A stretch of DNA of 64,000 bases. Origin: Muribaculaceae bacterium. Its GTDB lineage: Bacteria > Bacteroidota > Bacteroidia > Bacteroidales > Muribaculaceae. Positions 26,734 through 36,677 of the stretch are shown one piece after another. Where the stretch lies: positions 49,084 to 113,083 of the forward strand of contig BLLX01000001.1 in assembly GCA_011959405.1 (NCBI GenBank), in the 5' to 3' direction. The notes below the pieces were generated by a model. The model was not told the DNA's origin. It worked only from the letters and a program-made list of their open reading frames with translations, and ran no database searches. The stretch's first letter is position 1, and each line of letters begins with the position of its first letter. The translations under genes and the position numbers were made by a program.

Positions 26734-28350
26734 ATGAAAAGATATATAAACATATTGATGGTTGCTTTGGCAACGATGATGACCTCTTGTCTTACTGAAG
26801 ACCCTAGAGATCAACTTTATGAAGAAGACATTTACAACAATGCCAACAACATATATATTAATGCAGTGGCTGTGCTCTACAATTACATTGGTGGCAGTGC
26901 AGACAGTGAGGGTTTACAGGGGACCTGTCGTGGGATTTATGACTATAACACACTTACTACAGACGAAGCCATGATACCTATTCGTGGTGGCGACTGGTAC
27001 GATGGAGGTTTGTGGACGAATATGTATCAGCATAAGTGGAGTCCTAATGATTTACCACTCTACAATACTTGGAAATACCTCTACAAGGTTGTTGTGTTAT
27101 CGAACAAATCTCTGCATATCATCGATAAGTATAGCCATAACCTATCTGAGGAGCAGAGAGTGGCCTACGAAGCTGAGGTGCGAGCTCTGAGAGCACTTTT
27201 CTACTACTACATTATGGATATGTATGGCAGAGTGCCCATCGTAACATCCTATGAACAACCGCAGGATGAAGTTGTGCAGAGCGAGCGTAGCGAGGTTTTC
27301 CGTTTTATCGTGAATGAGTTGCAGGAGGTTGCCGAGTTGTTGCCAAATGAGCGTAGTAATAAGATGGGTAACTACTATGGTCGTATAACAACACCTGTAG
27401 CTAATTTCCTTTTGGCTAAGTTGGCTCTTAATGCCGAGATATATTGTGATGATAATTGGACTGATGGCGTTCCACGGAACGGTAAAGAGATATTTTTCAC
27501 CGTCGATGGTGAGAAACTCAACGCTTGGCAGACCTGTATCAAATATTGCGATAAACTTGCCGAGGTAGGTTATCGGTTGGAGGACGATTATAGCTATAAT
27601 TTCTCTGTGCATAACGAGAACTCCAACGAAAACATATTCACCATTCCGTTGGATAAGAACCTCTATGCTGCGCAGTTCTGGTATCTCTTCCGATCACGAC
27701 ACTACAACCATGGCGGTGCGTTGGGTGGCTCATCGGAAAATGGTACCAGTGCCAATATCTCAACAGTCTTAGCCAACGGATACGGCACAGATGATGTAGA
27801 TGCTCGCTTTGAAAAGAACTTCTATGCCGGCATCGTAGAGGTTGATGGAAAGCCTGTAATGATGGACAATGGACAGCAGTTGGAGTATTTCCCATTGGAG
27901 CTAAAGTTGAATCTTACGGGAAGCTCCTATGTCAAGACAGCTGGTGCTCGTATGGCAAAATATGAGGTTGATAGGACCTCACATTCCGACGGTAGACAAC
28001 CGGATAACGACATCGTGCTATTCCGCTATGCCGATGCTCTCCTGATGAAGTCCGAGGCAAAGGTACGTAATGGTGAGGATGGCTCGTTGGAGTTGAACGA
28101 AGTCCGAGGTCGTGTTGGTATGCCATATCGAGAAGCTACGCTTGAGAACATATTGAAAGAGCGTTTGTTGGAGTTAGTATGGGAAGGCTGGCGACGACAG
28201 GATATGGTGCGTTTTGGAGTTTATCACAAATCATACGATCAGCGAGTCCAACTGGCTGATGAGAAAAATGGGTATACCACAGTTTTTCCTATTCCACAAA
28301 AAAGTATAGACTTGAACCCAAAATTGAAACAAAATGTTGGATATAAATAA
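26734..28350 (+). CDS. SusD/RagB-like nutrient-binding outer-membrane lipoprotein
   Basis: MKRYINILMVALATMMTSCLTEDPRDQL lipobox; RALRALFYYYIMDMYGRVPIVT; C-terminal RQDMVRFG...VFPIPQKSIDLNP. Confidence 0.95.
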   Translation: MKRYINILMVALATMMTSCLTEDPRDQLYEEDIYNNANNIYINAVAVLYNYIGGSADSEGLQGTCRGIYDYNTLTTDEAMIPIRGGDWYDGGLWTNMYQHKWSPNDLPLYNTWKYLYKVVVLSNKSLHIIDKYSHNLSEEQRVAYEAEVRALRALFYYYIMDMYGRVPIVTSYEQPQDEVVQSERSEVFRFIVNELQEVAELLPNERSNKMGNYYGRITTPVANFLLAKLALNAEIYCDDNWTDGVPRNGKEIFFTVDGEKLNAWQTCIKYCDKLAEVGYRLEDDYSYNFSVHNENSNENIFTIPLDKNLYAAQFWYLFRSRHYNHGGALGGSSENGTSANISTVLANGYGTDDVDARFEKNFYAGIVEVDGKPVMMDNGQQLEYFPLELKLNLTGSSYVKTAGARMAKYEVDRTSHSDGRQPDNDIVLFRYADALLMKSEAKVRNGEDGSLELNEVRGRVGMPYREATLENILKERLLELVWEGWRRQDMVRFGVYHKSYDQRVQLADEKNGYTTVFPIPQKSIDLNPKLKQNVGYK

Positions 28351-28357
28351 CTTTAGC

Positions 28358-28552
28358 CTATGAGTCGGCATCGAAATCAAAATAAAAATCGTCGGCATGG
28401 AGTGTCGGCGCCAACAGCATCAGCAGAGTCAGCAGAAGAAGTGATTTTTTTATAACGTGTGTTGATTGGTGTTTGTTGGTCGCTTCGCAATCCACAAGAA
28501 GAGGTTTTACATGGATATAAAAAAGGTGTGAGGATTGTATTTCCGGTCTCAC
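28358..28552 (-). pseudogene. N-terminal signal-peptide remnant of an exported protein
   Basis: IKKSLLLLTLLMLLAPTLHADDFYFDFDADS followed immediately by a stop. Confidence 0.45.
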
Positions 28553-28895
28553 CCCACACTCAGGTCTTGGCTTACCTATGCAATGGATGAGAACGACAGC
28601 CCCACACCGGTGTTGGCATATACTTTCTCATTGCTGAGCGTGGTATGATGCTACCGATGGGGTGCTATTGTCCGTATCATCTTCATTGCAGTTCAGACGG
28701 CCAAGTTTGAGTGTGGAAGATAAAACGGTGAATAACACCTTTGTTGACAGAATAGTCTCTGACGTGGGCTGTCGCTACAGTCATATTGTCGGAAACCGTG
28801 ACAACGGTAGCGAAAATTCGTGTGGTGTGCAACCTTTTGGGGTGAGGGGATGTTATATATGCAGATTTATCTAATACTTGACATAAGCAATATAA

Positions 28896-30233
28896 ATGCA
28901 AAAAGTTATGAACACCGCACCTCTCCAAGGAATCAAAGTGATTGATTTTACTGAAGTCCAGTCCGGACCGTCATGCACACAGATGCTTGCATGGCTTGGC
29001 GCCGAAGTTATAAAAATCGAACGCCCAGGTGTGGGCGATGCAACCCGAAACGAGTTGCAGTTTGATCCCGAATGCCCGAGCTACTATTTCTTACAGCTTA
29101 ATTCAAATAAGAAGTCATTGGCGCTTGATGCAAAAACTCCCGACGGCAAGGCTATTCTGACCAAGCTGATCAAATCGGCCGATATTTTTGTTGAAAATCT
29201 GCATCCGGGAGCCATGGACAAGTTGGGTTTCTCATGGGAGGCCGTACATGCCCTCAATCCTAAATGTATATACGGCACTATCAAAGGGTTTCCTCTGTCG
29301 TCGAAATATAAGGATCTGAAGGCGTACGAACCCATAGCCCAGGTAACTGCCGGCGCCGCATCGACGACCGGCTGGTGGGAGGGTCAGGACAATGTGCCTA
29401 CTCAAAGCGGCGCGGCTCTCGGTGACTCTAACTCAGGCATGCATTTGCTCATCGGACTTCTGGCGGCCCTGCAGCAGCGCAGCAAGACCGGGGAAGGCTG
29501 TTATGTCTATCAGTCAATGCACAATGCCTGTCTGAACCTGTGCCGTATCAAGACGCGTGACCAGTTGACTCTGGACCGTATCGGCTATCTGACGCAGTTC
29601 CCGCAGTATCCTGACAAGAAGTTTGATGATTTTGTGCCGCGTTCAGGCAATCAGGAAGGTTCCGGCGTGCTTGGATGGACATACAAGTGCAAAGGATGGG
29701 AAACGGACCCCAATGCCTATGTGTATATTATTCTTCAGCGAGGTCCCAAACAGTTTGAGCTTGCCTGCAAGGCGTTTGGCTTCGAGGACTGGCTCACAAA
29801 CCCTGATTTTAACACTGCTGACGCACGCGACAAGCATAAACAGGCTATCTACGACCGCATTGGAGCTTGGGCGATTACCAAGGACAAATACGAGATCACT
29901 TCCATTCTGTCGCCTGCTGGAGTACCTGTCGGCCCTGTATTGTCAACTAAGGAGATTATGGATGACCAGAGCCTGTATGACGGAAATACTCTTGTGAAAA
30001 TTGATCAAGGGGGCAAAATCGGTGAGTTTGTGACTGTGGGTTGTCCGTTTACCATGTCGAATTATCAGCCGGCGTATGGTCCGTGTCCGGATCTGGGCGG
30101 TGATACGGCTGATGTGCTCACGGAATATGGCTATACCGCAGAGCAACAGGCTGAATTTTCAAAGAACGGCACTACCGCTCCGGTCGCGGCTGCAAAACCG
30201 GCACAACCGTCTGTAGAACCGGCTCATGTATAA
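28896..30233 (+). CDS. frc: Formyl-CoA:oxalate CoA-transferase
   Basis: LQGIKVIDFTEVQSGPSCTQMLAWLGAEVIKIERPGVGDATR; class III CoA-transferase; next gene is oxc. Confidence 0.93.
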   Translation: MQKVMNTAPLQGIKVIDFTEVQSGPSCTQMLAWLGAEVIKIERPGVGDATRNELQFDPECPSYYFLQLNSNKKSLALDAKTPDGKAILTKLIKSADIFVENLHPGAMDKLGFSWEAVHALNPKCIYGTIKGFPLSSKYKDLKAYEPIAQVTAGAASTTGWWEGQDNVPTQSGAALGDSNSGMHLLIGLLAALQQRSKTGEGCYVYQSMHNACLNLCRIKTRDQLTLDRIGYLTQFPQYPDKKFDDFVPRSGNQEGSGVLGWTYKCKGWETDPNAYVYIILQRGPKQFELACKAFGFEDWLTNPDFNTADARDKHKQAIYDRIGAWAITKDKYEITSILSPAGVPVGPVLSTKEIMDDQSLYDGNTLVKIDQGGKIGEFVTVGCPFTMSNYQPAYGPCPDLGGDTADVLTEYGYTAEQQAEFSKNGTTAPVAAAKPAQPSVEPAHV

Positions 30234-30247
30234 ATTATAATTGATCA

Positions 30248-30316
30248 TAGGAAGGTCGGGCGTGTGGTGGTGCGATTCACCGTCGAACCCCCGCGGCCCG
30301 GCCTTTTCTCTATTTT
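30248..30316 (+). terminator. frc-oxc intercistronic structured element, terminator/attenuator-like
   Basis: aaggtcgggc...gcccggcctt (10 bp, one G-U) enclosing ggtg-gtgcgatt-cacc, followed by ttctctatttt. Confidence 0.55.
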
Positions 30317-30318
30317 GG

Positions 30319-30360
30319 TATAAATTATCCGATAAACTCACATATAAATTATCTGACAAA
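30319..30360 (+). repeat. Direct repeat in the oxc 5' region
   Basis: TATAAATTATCCGATAAA (30319-30336) and TATAAATTATCTGACAAA (30343-30360). Confidence 0.8.
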
Positions 30361-30366
30361 ACAAAT

Positions 30367-32118
30367 ATGGCTACTGCAACAATAAAGGCTCCGGCGGCGA
30401 CTCAGCCTGCTGCTCCGAAATATCCAGAGCAGGTTACCGGTATGTATATTCTGGCCCGCGCTCTCAAAAATATAGGCATTGACACAATGTATGGACTTGT
30501 GGGAATTCCCGTGACGGAATTCGCATATATAGCCCAGGAGCAAAATATCAGATTTGTCGGTTTCCGTCATGAGCAGCAGGCTGGAATGGCCGCTGCCACT
30601 CACGGTTTTCTGACAAAAAAGCCCGGAGTGCTCCTCACGGTATCGTCACTCGGTTTTATGAACGGATTGACCGCTACGGTCAATGCTACGGTCAACTGCT
30701 ACCCGATGATTCAGATTTCAGGATCAAGTGAAAGGGCTCCTATTGATCTGGATCAGGGCGCTTATGAGGGCCTTGACCAGCTTAGTGTGGCCAAAGGGCT
30801 TGTTAAGGCCGCATATCGTGTAAACAGGCCCGAGGATATTCCTTTGGCGGTGGCTCGCGCATACCGGGCTGCCGTTTCCGGACGTCCCGGCGGCGTATAT
30901 CTGGATGTTACCACGCCTTGTCTGGGGGCCGTGATGAACAGGGCTGATGCCGAAAAGCTTTTGTTCACGCCTGTTGATCCGGAACCAAAGCATATTCCGT
31001 CGCCGGAATCTGTTGACCGCGCGGTAAAATTACTCGCATCGGCCAAAAAACCGGTCATTTTGCTGGGCAAAGGGGCGGCTTATGCCCAAGTAGATGAAAA
31101 GATCAGAAAGTTGGTGGAATCGACCGGCATACCGTTCTTGCAGATGTCAATGGCCAAAGGGCTGATGCCTGACAAGCATCCGTTAAGCGCTATGAGCTGT
31201 CGGTCGACCGTAATGTCACAGGCCGATGTGGTGATGCTTGTGGGTGCACGTCTCAACTGGCTCCTGTCGCGTGGTCACGGGAAATGGAATCCTGACGGCC
31301 GGTTCATACAACTGGACATAGAACCTGAAGAAATCGACTGCAACCGTCCGATTGCCGCACCGGTGATCGGCGATATGGATTCGTCGCTGAGCGCCATATT
31401 GTCAGGGCTTGAATCGGTGAAACTGAGCATGGATCCGGCGTGGATCAAGGCCTTGCAGGATGAAACGAAGGTCAAGAATGCCAGATTTATGGCAAGAATG
31501 ACGGGCAACGCCAATGCCAGCCCCATGAACCACTGGTGTGCGTTGAATGTGATAAAGCCTATCCTTGAAGCCAATCCGGATGTCATTCTGGTGAATGAGG
31601 GCGCGAATACGCTTGACGATACGCGTGACGCCGTGGACATGACACTTCCTCGGCATCGTGTCGACTGTGCCACATGGGCCATTATGGGCATGGGCATGGG
31701 ATCTGTGGTCGGCGCGGCCGTAGCCACCGGCAAGAGTGTGGTGGCGGTGGAAGGCGATTCGGCATTCGGATTCTCCGGAATGGATTTCAGTACGGTTTGC
31801 CGCTTTAATCTTCCGTGTACTGTGGTGATCTTCAACAATGGAGGTATATATAACGGTGTCGGGGTGAACATGAGCGGAAACGGAGACCCGGCTCCTACCA
31901 CGCTTGATGTCAATGCGCGTTACGATAAACTTGGCGAAGCATTCGGTGCGAAAACCTATTATGTCACCACTCCCGACGAGCTGAAATCGGCTCTGACCGA
32001 AGCTATAGCGTCGAAGAAACCGGCTCTGATCGATGTGCAGCTTGCTGCGGATTCCGGCAAGGAGAGCGGGCATATAGGCTATCTTAATCCGGCATCTTTG
32101 CAGAACGTGATTGTGTGA
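30367..32118 (+). CDS. oxc: Oxalyl-CoA decarboxylase (ThDP-dependent)
   Basis: IDTMYGLVGIPVTEFA...GFRHEQQAGMAA...LGKGAAYAQVDEKIRKLVESTGIPFLQMSMAKGLMPD...NEGANTLDDTRDAVDM...VEGDSAFGFSGMDFSTVCRFNLP. Confidence 0.95.
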   Translation: MATATIKAPAATQPAAPKYPEQVTGMYILARALKNIGIDTMYGLVGIPVTEFAYIAQEQNIRFVGFRHEQQAGMAAATHGFLTKKPGVLLTVSSLGFMNGLTATVNATVNCYPMIQISGSSERAPIDLDQGAYEGLDQLSVAKGLVKAAYRVNRPEDIPLAVARAYRAAVSGRPGGVYLDVTTPCLGAVMNRADAEKLLFTPVDPEPKHIPSPESVDRAVKLLASAKKPVILLGKGAAYAQVDEKIRKLVESTGIPFLQMSMAKGLMPDKHPLSAMSCRSTVMSQADVVMLVGARLNWLLSRGHGKWNPDGRFIQLDIEPEEIDCNRPIAAPVIGDMDSSLSAILSGLESVKLSMDPAWIKALQDETKVKNARFMARMTGNANASPMNHWCALNVIKPILEANPDVILVNEGANTLDDTRDAVDMTLPRHRVDCATWAIMGMGMGSVVGAAVATGKSVVAVEGDSAFGFSGMDFSTVCRFNLPCTVVIFNNGGIYNGVGVNMSGNGDPAPTTLDVNARYDKLGEAFGAKTYYVTTPDELKSALTEAIASKKPALIDVQLAADSGKESGHIGYLNPASLQNVIV

Positions 32119-32217
32119 CGCTTCTTCTTTTAATATGGCGGTCTGTCCGGCTGGTGTTCCCGTTGTCCGGCTGGCCGCCATTATTTGATTATTAACCTTT
32201 TTCAATTATTTATCCTC

Positions 32218-33180
32218 ATGTTACACATTATATTGTATGCCATCGTCCCTATAGTGGTGGTGATGCTTGCCGGATATATTTCCGGTAAAAAAGGCATTTT
32301 TGACGGAGATGATTCAAAGAAGTTCAATAAGGTTGTGCTTGACTATGCGCTACCTGCCGCCTTGTTTGTGAGCATTGCGAGTGCGAGCCGTGAGATGCTT
32401 GCCCGAGATCTGAAGCTGGCTGTTGTGTCGACGGTAGTGATCATGGGATGCTTCATGCTCGTTTATTTCATCTATCGTTATTGCTTTAAGAAAAATACGG
32501 GAGCGGATGCCGCCATATCGGCCCTTATCAGCGGATCGCCTACTATCGGTTTTCTCGGTTTTGCTGTCCTTGAGCCGATTTTCGGAACAAGCCCGAGTGT
32601 GGCTCTGGTTGTGGCTATTGTAGGTATAGTCGTCAATGCGATAGGCATTCCTGTAGGCTTGTCATTGCTCAATTCTTCTCTTGCGGAAACCGGTACGGGT
32701 AAACGTCAGAGCGGATGGAAACCTGTGATACAGGCTCTTGAGCAGCCTGTGGCATGGGCCCCGATTCTTGCGGTGGTGATGGTGCTGGCGGGAATAAAGT
32801 GGCCGGAATGGCTCAGCCCGTCTTTTGACCTGATAGCAAAGGCCAATGCATCGTTGGCTGTCTTTTCCGCCGGTATAACATTGTCGGCTGTAAAAGTCGT
32901 GATCAATTGGCAGGCGGTACTCGGCTCCATTCTGAAACTCGTTCTGATGCCGGCTCTCGCTCTTGTGGTCGGACTGCTGTGTCACATGGATCCGATCAAT
33001 CTCAAGATGCTTGTGGTGGCATGTGCTCTTCCTCCGGCTTTTTCCGGCATTATTATCGCAGATGAGTATGACACTTATGTAGCTACGGGTACGTCGTCGC
33101 TGACTCTGAGCGTGATCCTTTTTGTGGGATTTTGCCCTTTGTGGCTCTGGATCGCCGATATGGCGGTGAAAATATATTGA
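32218..33180 (+). CDS. AEC (auxin efflux carrier) family transporter; candidate oxalate/formate carrier by context
   Basis: TM-rich; PIVVVMLAGYISGKKGIF, ALPAALFVSIASA, SGSPTIGFLGFAVL; within the frc-oxc operon. Confidence 0.82.
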   Translation: MLHIILYAIVPIVVVMLAGYISGKKGIFDGDDSKKFNKVVLDYALPAALFVSIASASREMLARDLKLAVVSTVVIMGCFMLVYFIYRYCFKKNTGADAAISALISGSPTIGFLGFAVLEPIFGTSPSVALVVAIVGIVVNAIGIPVGLSLLNSSLAETGTGKRQSGWKPVIQALEQPVAWAPILAVVMVLAGIKWPEWLSPSFDLIAKANASLAVFSAGITLSAVKVVINWQAVLGSILKLVLMPALALVVGLLCHMDPINLKMLVVACALPPAFSGIIIADEYDTYVATGTSSLTLSVILFVGFCPLWLWIADMAVKIY

Positions 33181-33188
33181 ACTGACGT

Positions 33189-36100
33189 ATGGAAGAAAAA
33201 CTGCATATTATCGATGGATGTACTGCCGCCGCTCATGTGGCCTATGCTTTGAGTGACGTGGCCACCGTATATCCCATAACTCCTGTGGCATCCATGGGTG
33301 AAACGGCTCAGAAGTGGGCCATGGACGGACGTCGCAATGTGTTCGGACGGCCACTGGATGTGGTGGAGATGGAATCGGAACTCGGAGCGGCGGGTGCTAC
33401 TCACGGAGCGCTGTCGGCCGGTTCTCTGGCGTGTACGTTCACTTCATCGCAGGGTTTGCTTCTGATGATACCTAACATGTTTAAGATCTCGGGTGAGCTT
33501 TTGCCCGGGGTCTTTCATGTGGGATGCCGTTCGATCGCCACTCATGCACTGTCGATATTCGGAGATCATCAGGATGTAATGGCTGCACGTTCCACCGGAT
33601 TCGCCTTTTTGATGTCGGCATCGGTACAGGAAGCAATGGATCTTGGCCTTGTGTCCCATCTCGCCGCAATTGAAGGTTCTTTGCCTGTGGTCCACATGTT
33701 TGACGGATGGCGCACATCCAATGAAATGTCCACTGTCAGTGTCATAGGGTATGATGATATAGCTTCTCTTGTGGAGCATGACAAGGTAGCGGCATTCCGT
33801 GCCCGCGGCATGAATCCGGAGCATCCGCAGATACGTGGCACGGCGCAGAATGCCGACGTATATTTTCAGAACCGCGAGGCTTCCAACCGTTTCTATGACA
33901 GTTTTCCGGATGTTGTGCGCCGACAGATGAAAAGGGTGGGCGATCTGACAGGTCGTCATTACGGACTGTTTGACTACGTTGGCGCTGCCGATGCCGACCG
34001 TGTGATGGTGATAATGGGTTCCGGATGCGAGGTGGCGGAAGAAGCTGTAAGATATCTGAATTCGCTTGGCGGCACGTATAGGACCGGAGTGGTCAAAGTG
34101 CGTCTTTTCCGCCCGTTTGATGCTGCCGCAATGCTTGATGTGATACCGCCTACGGTCAAGACTGTGGCGGTAATGGACCGGACCAAAGAACCGGGTGCAC
34201 AGGGTGAGCCACTGTATCAGGATGTGGTTACGGCATTGCACACTGCAGGGCGCTGTGTGAAAGTGATAGGAGGGCGATATGGGTTGAGCTCTAAGGATTT
34301 CACTCCTTCAATGGTAAAGGCCGTGTTTGATATTATGCCGGAGTCGGTGTCGGGCCGTCAGTTTACTGTGGGCATTAACGATGATGTGACCGGGCTTTCC
34401 ATCCCTGTGACCGACGAGATTGTCACAGCACCGGAATCCATGAAACAGTTTATGTTTTATGGCATAGGGTCAGACGGTACGGTAGGAGCGACCAAGCAGG
34501 CCGCCAGCATATTGAGTGACCTTTCTGGCTGCTATGTGCAGGCATCGTTTGATTATTCCGCTAAAAAGTCAGGCGGATATACAGTATCATCGTTGCGTCT
34601 GGACAAAAATCCCGTAAGGACCGAATATAATATTCAGCAGGCTGACTATGTGGCATGCAACAAGGATTCCTACGTGCGACGCTTTTCAATGGCTGATGTG
34701 TTGAAAGAGAATGGCGTGTTTGTGCTTAATTCGCCGTGGACACTTGCTGATATGGAACGGGAATTTCCGGCGCGTCTCAAACGCCTTCTATGCAACAGAA
34801 AGATACGTTTCTATAATGTGGATGCCGCGTCGATAGCGGAGAAAAACGGTCTGGGAGTCAGGATCAATACCATTATGGAAACAGTGTTTCTGAAACTGAG
34901 TGCCGTGGTCGATTTCGACAGGGCGGTCTCGGCTCTCAAAGAAATAGTGTCACGCACGTATAATCATGACGGGTCTGTGATGGTCGAACGCAATATCGAT
35001 GCGATTGATCAGGCCTTTGACGCCATACAGTCAATAGAGATACCGCCATCATGGGCATTGGCCACTGATGAGCCTGTCGCGGATACAGATTCCGATATGC
35101 CGGATTTCGTGAAAAACGTTGCCGGACCATGCTTGCGCCGTGAGGGTGATGCTTTGCCGGTCAGCGCTTTCCGTGCGGATGGATTCACGCCGATGGGAAC
35201 CACGGCATACGAGAAACGTTCCATCGCGCTTAAAGTGCCGGAATGGGACCGTGAGAAGTGCATACAGTGCACGTTGTGTTCCATGGTGTGCGCACATGCA
35301 GCTATTCGTCCTGTCGTTCTCACTCAGGAAGAAGCGGATGCCGGACCTGCAGGTATGAGTTCAAAACCTGCCGCCGGTCCGGAGAATATGTCGGATTATC
35401 GTTACCGCATACAGGTGTATGCTCAGGATTGCGTGGGATGTGGTAGCTGTGCGGTGGTATGTCCGGCGCATGCGTTGACTATGGTGTCGCCGGTCACTCA
35501 GCTGCCGGCCCAGATTGCCAACCTCAGATATGTGCAGACCAAGGTTACGGAAAAAGAGAACCTTCTGCCGCGTTTCAGTTTCCGCGGATCGCAACTACGG
35601 CAGCCGTTGCTGGAGTTTTCCGGTGCATGCGGCGGATGTGGAGAAACGCCATATATAAAATTGCTTACACAATTGTTTGGCGAGCGTATGGTTGTGGCCA
35701 ATGCTACCGGATGTTCGTCGATATGGGGTGCCGATTTCCCATCTATGCCATATTGTGTAAATTCCCGCGGGCATGGTCCGGCATGGGGTAATTCACTGTT
35801 TGAGGATAATGCCGAGTATGGTTATGGAATAGCCCTCGGCATCAGGCACAGAAGGGAGCGCCTTGCTGATTTGCTTACAGACATGCGTGATAAATCATCC
35901 TCTCCGGAGCTGGTGAAGGCTATTGATTTATGGCTTTCGGGAAAAGACGATGCGGAGCAATCGGTTGCCGCGGCTGAAACGTTGCGTCCATTGCTGCCTG
36001 TCGGGTCTGAAGCGGCTGCGTTGTCAGATCTGTTGGTTAAAAAATCCGTGTGGGCGATAGGTGGAGACGGCTGGGCTTACGACATAGGATTCGCAGGGTT

Positions 36101-36674
36101 GGACCATGTGATAGCCCAGGATGTCGACATCAATATTCTGGTCATGGACACGCAGTGTTATTCCAATACTGGCGGTCAGCAATCCAAGGCTACTCCTCTC
36201 GGGGCGGTGGTCAAATATGCCCCTGATGGCAAGCGCACTGACCGCAAAGACCTCGGACGCATGGCCATGACTTACGGTCATGTCTATGTGGCGTCTGTTT
36301 CTCTCGGAGCCAATCCTGCCAAGACCATAGAGATTTTACGAGAGGCAGAAGAATATCCGGGGCCGTCATTGATAATAGCCTATTGCCCGTGTATCAATCA
36401 CGGGATACGCGCAGGGATGAGTCATGCTATAGTTGAAGAGCGTGAAGCTGTCCGATGCGGATACTGGCCGTTGTATCATTACAATCCGTTGGCGGACCCG
36501 AAATTGTCTGTAGACTATTTTACTCCTAATGGCAATCTGGTGGAATTTATTAACGGCGAAAACCGTTATGCGGATCTTAACATGATAGATCCTGATGCAG
36601 CAGCCGGACTTCAGACCCGGTTGGCGGATGATGCCCGTGAGTTGTTCAGAATCTTGAAATCGAACGGAGAATAA
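33189..36674 (+). CDS. nifJ: Pyruvate:ferredoxin (flavodoxin) oxidoreductase, single-chain
   Basis: YPITPVASMGE; GPxxQGLLLMIPNMFKISGELLPGVFHV-type motif; [4Fe-4S] motifs CIQCTLCSMVC and CVGCGSCAVVC; ThDP domain GGDGWAYDIGFAGLDHV...MDTQCYSNTGGQQSKATPLGAV. Confidence 0.93.
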   Translation: MEEKLHIIDGCTAAAHVAYALSDVATVYPITPVASMGETAQKWAMDGRRNVFGRPLDVVEMESELGAAGATHGALSAGSLACTFTSSQGLLLMIPNMFKISGELLPGVFHVGCRSIATHALSIFGDHQDVMAARSTGFAFLMSASVQEAMDLGLVSHLAAIEGSLPVVHMFDGWRTSNEMSTVSVIGYDDIASLVEHDKVAAFRARGMNPEHPQIRGTAQNADVYFQNREASNRFYDSFPDVVRRQMKRVGDLTGRHYGLFDYVGAADADRVMVIMGSGCEVAEEAVRYLNSLGGTYRTGVVKVRLFRPFDAAAMLDVIPPTVKTVAVMDRTKEPGAQGEPLYQDVVTALHTAGRCVKVIGGRYGLSSKDFTPSMVKAVFDIMPESVSGRQFTVGINDDVTGLSIPVTDEIVTAPESMKQFMFYGIGSDGTVGATKQAASILSDLSGCYVQASFDYSAKKSGGYTVSSLRLDKNPVRTEYNIQQADYVACNKDSYVRRFSMADVLKENGVFVLNSPWTLADMEREFPARLKRLLCNRKIRFYNVDAASIAEKNGLGVRINTIMETVFLKLSAVVDFDRAVSALKEIVSRTYNHDGSVMVERNIDAIDQAFDAIQSIEIPPSWALATDEPVADTDSDMPDFVKNVAGPCLRREGDALPVSAFRADGFTPMGTTAYEKRSIALKVPEWDREKCIQCTLCSMVCAHAAIRPVVLTQEEADAGPAGMSSKPAAGPENMSDYRYRIQVYAQDCVGCGSCAVVCPAHALTMVSPVTQLPAQIANLRYVQTKVTEKENLLPRFSFRGSQLRQPLLEFSGACGGCGETPYIKLLTQLFGERMVVANATGCSSIWGADFPSMPYCVNSRGHGPAWGNSLFEDNAEYGYGIALGIRHRRERLADLLTDMRDKSSSPELVKAIDLWLSGKDDAEQSVAAAETLRPLLPVGSEAAALSDLLVKKSVWAIGGDGWAYDIGFAGLDHVIAQDVDINILVMDTQCYSNTGGQQSKATPLGAVVKYAPDGKRTDRKDLGRMAMTYGHVYVASVSLGANPAKTIEILREAEEYPGPSLIIAYCPCINHGIRAGMSHAIVEEREAVRCGYWPLYHYNPLADPKLSVDYFTPNGNLVEFINGENRYADLNMIDPDAAAGLQTRLADDARELFRILKSNGE

Positions 36675-36677
36675 AAA

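Noticed and set aside
31275-32205. Two long minus-strand ORFs (212 and 267 aa) over oxc
   Set aside because: Antisense to oxc, no family-like motifs.
33444-34241. 265-aa minus-strand ORF
   Set aside because: Antisense to nifJ/PFOR.
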